Shown: one piece after another, positions 51,135 through 59,753 of the stretch
How the letters are laid out: the number at the start of each line of letters is the position of its first letter
Numbering within the stretch: position 1 is the stretch's first letter
DNA from: an uncultured Pelagibacteraceae bacterium
Lineage (GTDB): Bacteria > Pseudomonadota > Alphaproteobacteria > Pelagibacterales > Pelagibacteraceae
Reading direction: 5' to 3'
Assembly (NCBI GenBank): GCA_902625035.1
Contig: CACNZK010000007.1
Coordinates: 1-64,000, forward strand
Length of the DNA stretch: 64,000 nucleotides
Translations under genes and position numbers: made by a program
The notes under the pieces: model-generated
Databases searched by the model: none
Seen by the model: only the letters and a program-made list of their open reading frames with translations
What the model was told of the DNA's origin: nothing

Positions 51135-51694
51135 TGAAAATAATTGCTGGAGTTGATGAAGTCGGTCGAGGAAGCTTAGTTGGACCAGTCTATGCAGCTG
51201 CAGTTATTTTAAAAAAATCTATAAATACAAAATTACTGAAAGACTCAAAAAGTATATCGAGCTCTAAACGCAAAGTCTTATTTAGCCATATTAAAAAAAA
51301 TTCAATTTGGGCTATTGGAAAGGCATCATTAAAAGAAATTGAAGAATTAAACATTTTAAATGCCAGTTTATTAGCAATGAAAAGAGCAATAAAAAAACTT
51401 AAGAAAAAACCTTCACAAGTTTTAATTGATGGAAATAAATTGCCTCAAATGAAAAATTACAGACTTAAATCTATTATAAAGGGAGACCAAAAAGTTCCAT
51501 CTATTTCGGCTGCCTCGATTATTGCAAAAGTTACACGTGATAAGATGATTTCAGATTTAGGTAAAAAGTTTAAAGGCTATAATTGGCAAAAAAATTTTGG
51601 ATATGGTACTAGTCAACATTTAAAAGCTATAAAAATCTTAGGAATTACAAAGCATCACAGAAAAACTTTTTCTCCTATAAACAAATTAAAATAG
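51134..51694 (+). CDS. rnhB: RnhB, ribonuclease HII
   Basis: Cuts RNA in RNA-DNA hybrids and at single ribonucleotides in DNA. The 186-residue protein has GVDEVGRGSLVGPVYAAAV near 5-23 (catalytic Asp/Glu), VLIDGNKLP, KGDQKVPSISAASIIAKVTRD and GYGTSQHLKAI. Length is standard for minimal RNase HII. The order rnhB-ccrM is conserved in alphaproteobacteria. Its end is followed by the 119-nt ccrM promoter region. Confidence 0.96.
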   Translation: MKIIAGVDEVGRGSLVGPVYAAAVILKKSINTKLLKDSKSISSSKRKVLFSHIKKNSIWAIGKASLKEIEELNILNASLLAMKRAIKKLKKKPSQVLIDGNKLPQMKNYRLKSIIKGDQKVPSISAASIIAKVTRDKMISDLGKKFKGYNWQKNFGYGTSQHLKAIKILGITKHHRKTFSPINKLK

Positions 51695-51771
51695 TTTTCA
51701 CGTAAAAACACCATATGTAGTTGTCGCCATACAAAGTCATACAAAACTAATCTAAATAATTCAATCCTAGG

Positions 51772-51800
51772 TTGACCCAAGAATCTTTTTGGAGTCTAAT
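51772..51800 (+). promoter_or_regulatory. Predicted ccrM promoter with two GANTC sites
   Basis: TTGACC at 51772-51777 and TCTAAT at 51795-51800 are separated by exactly 17 nt, each matching five of six consensus bases. GAATC (51781-51785) sits in the spacer and GAGTC (51792-51796) overlaps the first bases of the -10. Transcription would start near 51807, giving a leader of only about 7 nt before the ATG. GANTC is the CcrM target, so its methylation state could regulate its own gene, as in Caulobacter. Confidence 0.7.
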
Positions 51801-51813
51801 TTGTTTTTATAAA

Positions 51814-52884
51814 ATGAATTTGAATTTAAAAAATATATTAATTAATGGAGATAGCCTTCAGGAACTTAAAAAAATTCCTGATGAAACTTTTGATTTAATC
51901 TTTGCCGACCCTCCTTACAACCTGCAACTAAAAAGTGAATTAACAAGACCTGATAGATCTAAAGTAAGTGCAGTAAATGATAAATGGGATCAATTTGAAA
52001 ATTTTAAAAAGTATGATGACTTTACATACTCATGGTTAAGTGAATGTAAAAGAATTTTAAAAAAAAATGGGGCTATCTGGGTAATTGGTAGTTACCATAA
52101 CATTTTTAGAGTTGGAACAGCTATTCAAAATTTGGGTTTTTGGATTTTAAATGACGTCATTTGGAACAAAAAAAACCCCATGCCAAATTTTAGAGGAACA
52201 CGTTTTACGAATGCTCACGAAACTTTAATTTGGGCATCTAAGTCTGAAAAATCAAAATACACTTTTAATTATCAATCCTTAAAGTGTTTAAATGACGATC
52301 TCCAAATGAGGTCTAACTGGGAATTGCCGATTTGTAATGGTTCTGAAAGACTAAAAAAGAATGGTAAAAAAGTGCATTCTACCCAAAAACCTGAGGCTCT
52401 ACTTCACAGAATTTTATTAGCAACGACAAATAAAAATGATTTAGTTTTAGACCCTTTTTTAGGATCAGGAACAACAGCAACAGTTGCAAAAAAATTGGGT
52501 AGAAATTATTACGGAATTGAAAAAGAGAAAACCTATTTTAAAGCTGCCGAACAAAGATTAAAGAAAGCAAAACCTATAGAAGATGATTATTTAGATACTT
52601 TGCAAAATGGTAGATCTAAGCCAAGAATACCTTTTGGTTCTTTGGTTGAATTAGGAATAATAAAACCAGGAACTACTATTTTCGATAACAAAAGGAAAAT
52701 TAGTGCAAAAATTAGAGCTGATGGCAGTATTAAACATGCTCAAACTGAAGGCTCAATTCATAAAGTAGCAGCTACAATTTTAGGTGCTGAAAGCTGTAAT
52801 GGATGGACCTTTTGGCATTATAACTTGAATGGAAACGTAGTTCCTATCGATCATTTAAGACAAAGATTGATTTCTAATAGTTAG
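51814..52884 (+). CDS. ccrM: CcrM, cell-cycle-regulated DNA adenine methyltransferase (GANTC)
   Basis: Beta-class N6-adenine methyltransferase. Catalytic DPPY is at about 32-35, a central DVIWNKKNPMPNFRGTRF target-recognition-type segment follows, the SAM motif VLDPFLGSGTTATVAKKLGR lies near 210-230, and a C-terminal RAMA domain (from SLVELGIIKPGT to AESCNGWTFWHY) is typical of CcrM. The open frame extends to TTG 51772, but that TTG is part of the predicted -35 box and ATG 51814 matches the family start. In alphaproteobacteria CcrM methylates GANTC and couples replication to transcription. Confidence 0.93.
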   Translation: MNLNLKNILINGDSLQELKKIPDETFDLIFADPPYNLQLKSELTRPDRSKVSAVNDKWDQFENFKKYDDFTYSWLSECKRILKKNGAIWVIGSYHNIFRVGTAIQNLGFWILNDVIWNKKNPMPNFRGTRFTNAHETLIWASKSEKSKYTFNYQSLKCLNDDLQMRSNWELPICNGSERLKKNGKKVHSTQKPEALLHRILLATTNKNDLVLDPFLGSGTTATVAKKLGRNYYGIEKEKTYFKAAEQRLKKAKPIEDDYLDTLQNGRSKPRIPFGSLVELGIIKPGTTIFDNKRKISAKIRADGSIKHAQTEGSIHKVAATILGAESCNGWTFWHYNLNGNVVPIDHLRQRLISNS

Positions 52885-54026
52885 TTTTTATATATTTTAC
52901 CAAGATAGCTCTCCAAAAACTTTTTGTTTTTTACCAATCTTTTCAAAAAAATATTTCTTAATGTTGTTATTAAAGGATTAGATAAATGAAAAGCAAATTG
53001 ATTAAATTTTGAGCGATTATTAACCATTTTTGTTTTATTAACTCTACTTCTAAAAAAATTACTTTTAGTATTATTCTCTATGTTCTCAAATAGTTCATAT
53101 GCACCTTCTATTGATTGTGATGCACCTTGAGCAAATGAGGGTGGAAAGGCAAAAAAAGCATCTCCTATTAAATGGATATTATTGTTATTAACTTCAAAAA
53201 AATCTCTACTTACAAATACTGGGTATATCTTTAAATCATTAATACTATCAAAAAAATTTTTATTTAAGTGCGGAACTTTTTCTAAAATCTTATCAATAAA
53301 AATATTATCACTAAACAACGAGTAATCTTTTTGTTCATCCTCTGTAAGTTGATATTTCATTATAGCAATAAAGTTTAAATCTCCATCACGAGATACTGGA
53401 TAAATAACATAGTGAAAATTTGAACCTAAATATAATGAGATGTTTTTTTTATCAGCTATGTTTGAAGAGCTTGGTATTATTCCTCTAATTGCTAAAGTGT
53501 CATTAAATTTTGGTTTAATTTGATTTTTTGATAACAGATTTTTACTTTTTGAAAAGACACCATCTGAAATGATTAAATAGTCTAATTCATAAATTTCATT
53601 ATTTTCAAAAGTGATTTTAATAATTTGATCTTGTTGTTCTATTTTTGCAATAGTGTGGTCAAATTTTATTTCTTTTTCTAAATCTTTTTTCAAAAAATTA
53701 ATAAGTGATGATCTTTTAAGAGTAGTATATTTACAATTTACAGTATTAAAATCTGATATATCTAGCTCACATATTTTTCTGGAATTTTTAACTGAATAAA
53801 AATTGATTTTATCTGGATTAAATTTCTCATTATTTTCTAATTTATCAAACTGAATTTTATTTAGAAGTTTGATGCTGTTGACAGATAATTGAATACCATA
53901 GCCTTCTTTCAAATTGATTGAGCTATTTCTCTCAAAGATAGTTACTTGATACTTTTTATTTCTCTTAAATAAATTAGCAATGAATAGCCCTGAAATACCA
54001 GCACCAATTACAGCTATTTTTTTCAT
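52881..54026 (-). CDS. FAD-dependent monooxygenase, UbiH/salicylate-hydroxylase-like
   Basis: A 381-residue flavoprotein with the dinucleotide motif VIGAGISGLFIANLFKR, the DG motif (YLIISDGVFSKSK) and the GD motif GDAFFAFPPSFAQGASQSIEGA, all typical of class A flavin monooxygenases. Possible roles are ubiquinone ring hydroxylation or aromatic compound oxidation; sequence alone does not decide. It overlaps the stop of mutY by one base and the end of ccrM by 4 nt. Confidence 0.8.
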   Translation of the reverse strand: MKKIAVIGAGISGLFIANLFKRNKKYQVTIFERNSSINLKEGYGIQLSVNSIKLLNKIQFDKLENNEKFNPDKINFYSVKNSRKICELDISDFNTVNCKYTTLKRSSLINFLKKDLEKEIKFDHTIAKIEQQDQIIKITFENNEIYELDYLIISDGVFSKSKNLLSKNQIKPKFNDTLAIRGIIPSSSNIADKKNISLYLGSNFHYVIYPVSRDGDLNFIAIMKYQLTEDEQKDYSLFSDNIFIDKILEKVPHLNKNFFDSINDLKIYPVFVSRDFFEVNNNNIHLIGDAFFAFPPSFAQGASQSIEGAYELFENIENNTKSNFFRSRVNKTKMVNNRSKFNQFAFHLSNPLITTLRNIFLKRLVKNKKFLESYLGKIYKN

Positions 54027-55006
54027 TAATTTTTTTCTAAATATTTAACTACTTTTTTAGTGAATGTTGGAAGCATATAATTATCTAATTTTCTTTTATC
54101 AAACCAATAAGATGAGGGAAATCTTTTTGCATTTTTGAGATATTGAATTTTTATATTCATATTCATGTTTGACATTTTAAAATTAAGATTTTCATTAAAA
54201 TTTTTTGGCTTAAAAAGTTCTTCCATGGGAAAAATTGCTAAATTTTTAAGAAAATTAAATTTTGTATTTTTAACTAACAAATATTTTTGATTTTTTTTAT
54301 AAACTTTAAGAATAAAATATTTTTCTTTATTTTTTTTTGTAATTTTGGCTAAATCAAAATCTTTCTTTTTGTAAGACTTGCAACTTTTTGGGATAGGACA
54401 TCCGCTACATTCAGGATTTTTTGGTTTACATATCATTGCTCCTAATTCCATTAAAGCTTGAGCATAATCGCTTGCTCTCGATGAAATTCCAAAAATAGAT
54501 TTTTTTTGTATTAAATTATCTTTTTGTATTTCCTTATCTTTTTTTAAATAAAGATATCTTTTTAAAACCCTTTCAATGTTTCCATCTAAAGGAATATAAG
54601 ATTTATTAAAGGCAATAGCTAAGATTGCATTAGCAGTGTAATTACCGATACCAGGTAAAGATATTAAATCCTCATAATTATTTGGAATTTTTCCATTATA
54701 TTTACTAATTATGATTTTAGCAGTTTTTTTTAGATTTCTTACTCTTGAATAATATCCAAGGCCCTCCCAAAGTTTTATCAATTCTCTATCCTGGATTGTT
54801 GAAAGTTTTTTAAGATTTGGGATTTTATTTATAAATCTATTAAAATAAGGAATTACAGTTACCACCTGTGTCTGCTGCAACATAAATTCACTAACTAGTG
54901 TATAATAATGTTTTTTGGATTGTGAAACATTTTTTCGCCACGGTAATGATCTTTTATTTAAATCATACCAATTAAGAATTTTTTTTGTTATTATTTGGTT
55001 TTTCAT
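54026..55006 (-). CDS. mutY: MutY, A/G-specific adenine DNA glycosylase
   Basis: Removes adenine mispaired with 8-oxoguanine. The catalytic Glu lies in SEFMLQQTQV, the helix-hairpin-helix and Asp in LPGIGNYTANAI with PLDGNIERVL, and the 4Fe-4S cysteines follow C-x6-C-x2-C-x5-C (CKPKNPECSGCPIPKSC). A C-terminal NUDIX-like 8-oxoG recognition domain is shortened. ATG 55006 (MKNQIITKKILNWY) fits the family; an upstream in-frame ATG at 55048 would add 14 residues. Its ATG is back-to-back with the DciA-like start, within CATATG. Confidence 0.95.
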   Translation of the reverse strand: MKNQIITKKILNWYDLNKRSLPWRKNVSQSKKHYYTLVSEFMLQQTQVVTVIPYFNRFINKIPNLKKLSTIQDRELIKLWEGLGYYSRVRNLKKTAKIIISKYNGKIPNNYEDLISLPGIGNYTANAILAIAFNKSYIPLDGNIERVLKRYLYLKKDKEIQKDNLIQKKSIFGISSRASDYAQALMELGAMICKPKNPECSGCPIPKSCKSYKKKDFDLAKITKKNKEKYFILKVYKKNQKYLLVKNTKFNFLKNLAIFPMEELFKPKNFNENLNFKMSNMNMNIKIQYLKNAKRFPSSYWFDKRKLDNYMLPTFTKKVVKYLEKN

Positions 55007-55492
55007 ATGCAATTTAAAAAATATACTAAGCAGAGAAATAGCATTCAAGGCTTAAGATCCTTTAAAGACACTTTGCCAAAAAATGTCAAAAAAGTTATCA
55101 ATAAAAAAGGGCATGTGTATTCTGAAACTATCAATAATTGGAAATATATTGTTGGAGAAAATTTATTTAAAGTTTGTTACCCAAAATCATTCAAATCTTC
55201 AAACAAACTAGGTGTTAGCACTTTATTAATCAATGTAAAAAGAGGGCATGAAGTTGAGCTAGAATATTCAAGAAAAGATATTTTAGAAAAATTGAATAAT
55301 TTATTCGGTTACTCTGTAGTTGAAAAAATCAAACTAACAAGTTTTGATGATGAAAAAATTAAACCTTCTACTAATGATGAAAATTCTATTTATGTTACAA
55401 ATCATGATTATCAAAAAAAGATAAATAGTGTTAAAAATGAAAAAATTAAAAAATCTTTAATGCAATTATCAAAAGTATTTAAAAGAAAATGA
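55007..55492 (+). CDS. DUF721/DciA-like protein
   Basis: A protein of about 161 residues with the DUF721 core: WKYIVGENLFKVCYPKSFK, LLINVKRGHEVELEYSRKDILEKLNNLFGYSVVEKIKL. DciA proteins of this family load the replicative helicase DnaB in bacteria lacking DnaC, and most alphaproteobacteria rely on it. The C-terminal third is charged and variable. ATG 55007 is chosen over the TTG at 54995. The order mutY-DUF721-dsbA-smc is conserved in alphaproteobacteria. Confidence 0.75.
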   Translation: MQFKKYTKQRNSIQGLRSFKDTLPKNVKKVINKKGHVYSETINNWKYIVGENLFKVCYPKSFKSSNKLGVSTLLINVKRGHEVELEYSRKDILEKLNNLFGYSVVEKIKLTSFDDEKIKPSTNDENSIYVTNHDYQKKINSVKNEKIKKSLMQLSKVFKRK

Positions 55493-56064
55493 AAAAAATA
55501 TTTCTTATATTAGTCTTATTTTTTGGATCGATAAATATTTCAAATGCTGAAGTAAATAGAATTATAGCAGGAAATAAGGATGCAAAAATTACAATAATTG
55601 CTTATGAGTCTTTAACATGTAGTCATTGTGCAGATTTTCATAAAGAAATATATCCTCTTCTTAAAAAAGATTTTCTCGATACTGGTTTAGCTAAAATAGA
55701 ATTTAGACATTTTCCATTAGATGTAGCTGCTTTCAATGCCTCAAAAATTTCTCAATGCAAAAGCAACGAAAGTTTAAAAATTTTAAATAGTCTTTATTCA
55801 AATCAACAAGAATGGGTTAGAGGAAACACGGTTGAAGAGATTAATGGTAATTTAAAAAAATTTATTAAAAGTCAAGGTTTTGAGATAAATTTTGAAAAAT
55901 GTATAAACAATAAAGAAATAGAGGATTTTGTATTGAATGATCGAATCGAAGGGGTCAAAAAATTTAAGGTTAATGCTACTCCTACGATTATCATAAATGA
56001 CGAAAAATTTGAGAAAACTCTCAATTATAAAAATTTAAAAAAATCTCTTGAAAAACTGATATAA
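55489..56064 (+). CDS. DsbA-like thiol-disulfide protein, exported
   Basis: A 191-residue thioredoxin-fold protein with an N-terminal signal peptide (about 1-20, ending SNAE) and the redox motif CSHC in YESLTCSHCADFHKEI. A cis-Pro region TPTIIIND follows near 165. This is the DSBA family of periplasmic oxidoreductases and would introduce or shuffle disulfides in secreted proteins. It overlaps the DciA-like stop by 4 nt and ends 7 nt before smc. Confidence 0.88.
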   Translation: MKKIFLILVLFFGSINISNAEVNRIIAGNKDAKITIIAYESLTCSHCADFHKEIYPLLKKDFLDTGLAKIEFRHFPLDVAAFNASKISQCKSNESLKILNSLYSNQQEWVRGNTVEEINGNLKKFIKSQGFEINFEKCINNKEIEDFVLNDRIEGVKKFKVNATPTIIINDEKFEKTLNYKNLKKSLEKLI

Positions 56065-56071
56065 ACTTCCA

Positions 56072-58468
56072 ATGGAGTTTAAAAAAATCCAATTAAATGG
56101 GTTTAAATCTTTTGCCGACAAAACTAATTTCTTAATTGAAAATGGTTTAACAGGTATTGTTGGTCCTAATGGTTGTGGAAAATCAAACATAGTTGAGTCT
56201 TTAAGATGGGTTATGGGAGAAACATCAGCAAAAAGTATGCGAGGATCAGGGATGGAAGATGTAATATTTTCTGGAACGTCAAATAAGGCTTCTAAGAATA
56301 TTGCGGAAGTGTCTGTGACCGTAACCAATGAGAAAAATGAGGGACCAATTCAATATAGAGAATTAGATGAGGTGAGCGTAAGGAGAAAAATAGAAAAAGA
56401 TAAAGGTTCAAAATTTTATATTAACGATAAAGAAGTTAGAGCACGTGATGCTCAAATGTTTTTTGCGGATTTATCAACAGGAGCACATTCTCCATCAATG
56501 ATAAGCCAAGGTCGTATAGGTGCAATCGTTACAGCCAAACCAACTGATCGAAGAGCCATCCTTGAGGAAGCTGCTGGAATTTCAGGGTTACATGTAAGAA
56601 GGCATGAAGCTGAATTAAGACTAAATGCTGCAGAAAATAATCTTAAAAGAGCGGATGAATTAAGACGCCAACAAGAAAGACAACTCGTTAATCTACAAAA
56701 ACAAGCTGAAGAAGCAGCTAGATATAAAAATATGTCTGAAGATATAAAAAAAATAGAGGCAGGCTTGTATTATCTAAAATTATTAGAAATTGATAAGGAA
56801 ATAAGAGTAGAAAATGAGATTAATGTTGAAGCAGAAACTGAAGTTACAGATTTTAATAATAAGATTACAGACCTTGAAAATTTAATAAAGTCTGAAACTG
56901 AAAAAGTTACACCGTTAAGAGAAAAGAATATCGAAAATTTATCTAAAATACAAAGACTTAATCTTGAGCTACAAGGTCTGGATGAGGAAAACACAAGGAT
57001 ACAAGGTGAGATCGAAAATATAAAAAGAACACTTCAAACATTTGAGGAAGATATTAGTAGAGAAAAAGGAATAGTAATTGATGCTAATTCAAATGAAAAA
57101 AGATTAAAAGAAGAAAAAAATGAGCTAATAGAAATTGACTCCAAATATTATGATACTGAAAAACAGTCTGATAATGATTTAAACACCTCTAAAGAAAAAT
57201 TACAAATTGAAATTGAAAAAGTAAAGGAGCTTATTAATTCTCAGAAAAATCAAGAGGCTCTATCAGCACTTGATAATTGCAAAATGTTGATTGAGGCATA
57301 CGCTGGAAGTTATAGTAAAAATGAAAATATAAAAAAAGAGTCTGTAAAGAGGAATGAAAGAATTAAAGTAATAGATACAGAGATAGAAAGTTGGAAGAAC
57401 CTATTATTAAATTCTGAAAAAATGTTAACGCAGCTTACTGAAAGAAAAAATAGATTGAATGATCAGCTCAGTAAATTAGATAATCAACCAAATATACAAG
57501 CCGAAAAAAAAGGTCAAATAACTGAAGGTTTAAGAATTTCTGAAAAAGAAAAAAATGAAAACGAAGAGATTATTAATTCAACAGATGAAAAAATAGAAAA
57601 TTTAAGATCACAATTAAATGAAATTCAAGAACAATCAATTCAGATACGAGAAAGAAAAGCAAGTTCGGGTGCAACAATTGAGGGATTAAAAAAAAGAAAA
57701 AATGATTTAATTGACAGAATAAATTCTGAATTAAATTTATCTGAAGAAAATATTTTAGAAAATTCTAATCTTTTTGGAATAGAAGAATTACCAGATGCAG
57801 TAAATCAAGAAGACTTACTGGACAAGAAAAAACAAGAAAGAGAGAAACTTGGTTCAGTAAACCTAAAAGCAGACGAAGAAACAAATAAGTATGAAACAGA
57901 AATCAAAAAAATGGAAAGTGACCGCGTAGATTTAGTAACAGCAATAGTAAAATTAAAAGAGAGTATTAATGAACTCAATCAAAAAGGTAGAGAAAGATTA
58001 ATTGAAGCTTTTGATAAAGTTGATAGGAAATTTAATGAGGTTTACACAAAACTATTTAATGGTGGAAATGCCAAACTCGAATTAGTAGATGCTGATGATC
58101 CATTAGAAGCAGGATTAGAAATGTTAGTAAGTCCTCCTGGCAAACGTCTTCAATCAATAACTTTATTATCAGGGGGAGAACAGGCGCTTACAGCACTCTC
58201 ATTAATTTTTGCAGTTTTCTTAACCAACCCATCTCCAATTTGTGTACTTGATGAGGTTGACGCGCCTCTTGATGATGCAAATGTCACGAGATTTTGTAGT
58301 TTGCTTGAAGAACTAACGAAAATTACCAGTACAAAATTTATAATTGTCACCCATCATGCTTTAACGATGTCAAAAATGAACAGACTTTATGGGGTTACAA
58401 TGCCTGAAAAAGGAATTAGCCAACTTGTGGCTGTTGATCTCCAGAAAGCAGAAAGCATGGTTGCTTGA
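56072..58468 (+). CDS. smc: Smc-like chromosome segregation ATPase, short form without recognisable hinge
   Basis: N-terminal head: FKSFADKTNF, Walker A GPNGCGKS at 31-38, and MRGSGMEDVIFSGT and RRAILEEAAGISGL near 145-175, characteristic of bacterial Smc. C-terminal head: signature LSGGEQALTAL from 699 and Walker B ICVLDEVDAPLDDANV from 723. About 470 residues of coiled coil lie between. The total of 798 residues is far below the ~1150 usual for Smc, and the middle (about 360-430) shows no hinge-domain sequence and no zinc hook. The frame is continuous, so this is a shortened protein, not a frameshifted gene. It is last in the mutY-side run and 15 nt before atpI. Confidence 0.88.
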   Translation: MEFKKIQLNGFKSFADKTNFLIENGLTGIVGPNGCGKSNIVESLRWVMGETSAKSMRGSGMEDVIFSGTSNKASKNIAEVSVTVTNEKNEGPIQYRELDEVSVRRKIEKDKGSKFYINDKEVRARDAQMFFADLSTGAHSPSMISQGRIGAIVTAKPTDRRAILEEAAGISGLHVRRHEAELRLNAAENNLKRADELRRQQERQLVNLQKQAEEAARYKNMSEDIKKIEAGLYYLKLLEIDKEIRVENEINVEAETEVTDFNNKITDLENLIKSETEKVTPLREKNIENLSKIQRLNLELQGLDEENTRIQGEIENIKRTLQTFEEDISREKGIVIDANSNEKRLKEEKNELIEIDSKYYDTEKQSDNDLNTSKEKLQIEIEKVKELINSQKNQEALSALDNCKMLIEAYAGSYSKNENIKKESVKRNERIKVIDTEIESWKNLLLNSEKMLTQLTERKNRLNDQLSKLDNQPNIQAEKKGQITEGLRISEKEKNENEEIINSTDEKIENLRSQLNEIQEQSIQIRERKASSGATIEGLKKRKNDLIDRINSELNLSEENILENSNLFGIEELPDAVNQEDLLDKKKQEREKLGSVNLKADEETNKYETEIKKMESDRVDLVTAIVKLKESINELNQKGRERLIEAFDKVDRKFNEVYTKLFNGGNAKLELVDADDPLEAGLEMLVSPPGKRLQSITLLSGGEQALTALSLIFAVFLTNPSPICVLDEVDAPLDDANVTRFCSLLEELTKITSTKFIIVTHHALTMSKMNRLYGVTMPEKGISQLVAVDLQKAESMVA

Positions 58469-58483
58469 TAAAATTAATTTCAA

Positions 58484-58756
58484 ATGTCTAAAGATCCATT
58501 TAAAACTCGCTTAGAAATTGCAAAAAAAAAGGCTTTTGATAAAGAAAACACTAAAAAACCTGATCCCTCTCCCATTGGAAATGCTTTTAAACTTAGTACT
58601 GAGCTTGTTTCGGCTGTAGCTGTAGGGACAATTATTGGGTTTATTTTAGACAAGACCTTTGGTACTAAACCCTGGTTAATTTTAATATTTTTTTTTGTAG
58701 GTGTAATTGCCGGGATAATGAATGTAATTAAATCTGCAAAAAAAATGCAAAAATAG
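58484..58756 (+). CDS. atpI: AtpI-like ATP synthase assembly protein
   Basis: A 90-residue protein with two hydrophobic helices (about 45-60 and 65-82) and the AtpI pattern ELVSAVAVGTIIGFILDKTFGTKPWLILIFFFVGVIAGI. AtpI helps assemble the c-ring. It heads the F0 cluster, as in other alphaproteobacteria, and follows smc by 15 nt with no clear promoter between them. Confidence 0.9.
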   Translation: MSKDPFKTRLEIAKKKAFDKENTKKPDPSPIGNAFKLSTELVSAVAVGTIIGFILDKTFGTKPWLILIFFFVGVIAGIMNVIKSAKKMQK

Positions 58757-58768
58757 GTCGAAAAGAAT

Positions 58769-59503
58769 ATGGCTGCAAATCCGATGACACAATTCGAAGT
58801 CTATAGAATTGGTCCTGAAATTAAAATAGGTGCTTTAGATATTTCATTCACAAACGCTAGTTTGTTTATGGTTGTTAGTTCATTAGCAATTTTAGTTATA
58901 TTTAATCTTGGATCAAAAAAAAATTCATTGCTACCAAACAAAATTCAGTTATTAGCCGAATTAAGTTATACATTTGTGTCAAAAATGATTAGTGATACAG
59001 CGGGCTCTAAAGCTAAACCTTATTTTTCTTTTATATTTTCTTTATTTATGTTCGTACTTTTTTGTAACATGTTTGGTATGATTCCTTATACTTTTACAGT
59101 TACAAGTCATATTATTGTAACTTTTGTATTGGCAGCTTTTATTTTTATTGGAGTAACAATAATTGGTTTTATAAAACACGGTCTTGGCTATCTTAAATTA
59201 TTTGTACCTAGTGGAGTTCCTATAGTACTATTACCCTTGATCGTAGTTATTGAAATTATTTCATATTTAAGTAGACCTATTAGTCTTTCCGTCAGACTTT
59301 TTGCTAACATGATGGCGGGTCATACAATGATGAAAGTATTCGGGGGCTTTGTAATAAGTCTTGGAGTAGTCGGTGGATGGCTTCCACTGAGTTTTTCGGT
59401 TGCTTTAACAGGCTTAGAGATATTAGTTGCTTTTCTTCAAGCATACGTTTTTGCAATTTTAACCTGCATCTATTTAAATGATGCATTAAACTTACACCAT
59501 TAA
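58769..59503 (+). CDS. atpB: AtpB, F0F1 ATP synthase subunit a
   Basis: Proton-channel stator subunit. The 244-residue protein has the conserved helix with the essential Arg in SRPISLSVRLFANMMAGH, plus MFGMIPYTFTVTSH and a final helix ending AYVFAILTCIYLNDALNLHH. Size and hydrophobicity are standard. It precedes atpE by 18 nt, which includes a strong ribosome-binding site for atpE. Confidence 0.97.
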   Translation: MAANPMTQFEVYRIGPEIKIGALDISFTNASLFMVVSSLAILVIFNLGSKKNSLLPNKIQLLAELSYTFVSKMISDTAGSKAKPYFSFIFSLFMFVLFCNMFGMIPYTFTVTSHIIVTFVLAAFIFIGVTIIGFIKHGLGYLKLFVPSGVPIVLLPLIVVIEIISYLSRPISLSVRLFANMMAGHTMMKVFGGFVISLGVVGGWLPLSFSVALTGLEILVAFLQAYVFAILTCIYLNDALNLHH

Positions 59504-59508
59504 TTAAC

Positions 59509-59517
59509 AGAGGAGGA
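59509..59517 (+). promoter_or_regulatory. Strong Shine-Dalgarno site for atpE
   Basis: AGAGGAGGA lies 4-12 nt before the atpE ATG, a near-perfect match to the 16S 3' end, while most genes here have weak or no such site. Subunit c is needed in about ten copies per enzyme, so enhanced initiation at atpE fits, as known for E. coli atpE. Confidence 0.75.
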
Positions 59518-59521
59518 TATA

Positions 59522-59749
59522 ATGGAATTAGAAGCAGCGAAAATGATCGGAGCAGGTTTGGCGGCAATTGCCTTAGCTGGTGCCGGTGTTGGTATAGGAA
59601 TTATTTTTGGTAATTACCTATCGGGTGCGATGAGAAACCCATCTGCAGCTCAAAAACAATTTCCTAATTTGCTTTTAGGGTTTGCCCTTGCAGAAGCAAC
59701 TGGGTTATTTGGATTGGTAGTAGCGTTAATTATTCTTTTTGCATTTTAA
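59522..59749 (+). CDS. atpE: AtpE, F0F1 ATP synthase subunit c
   Basis: A 75-residue hairpin proteolipid of the rotor ring. Two hydrophobic helices flank the polar loop MRNPSAAQKQ, and the ion-binding carboxylate is Glu in FALAEATGLF near residue 58. The first helix carries the Gly/Ala-rich AGAGVGIGIIFG pattern. It is translated from an unusually strong ribosome-binding site. Confidence 0.97.
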   Translation: MELEAAKMIGAGLAAIALAGAGVGIGIIFGNYLSGAMRNPSAAQKQFPNLLLGFALAEATGLFGLVVALIILFAF

Positions 59750-59753
59750 ATAG

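Noticed and set aside
51772-51813. TTG start for ccrM at 51772
   Set aside because: The TTG is part of the predicted -35 box, and the ATG at 51814 matches CcrM N-termini.
56072-58468. smc as a truncated or frameshifted pseudogene
   Set aside because: One frame runs from an intact N-terminal head to an intact C-terminal head, so the gene is complete though short.
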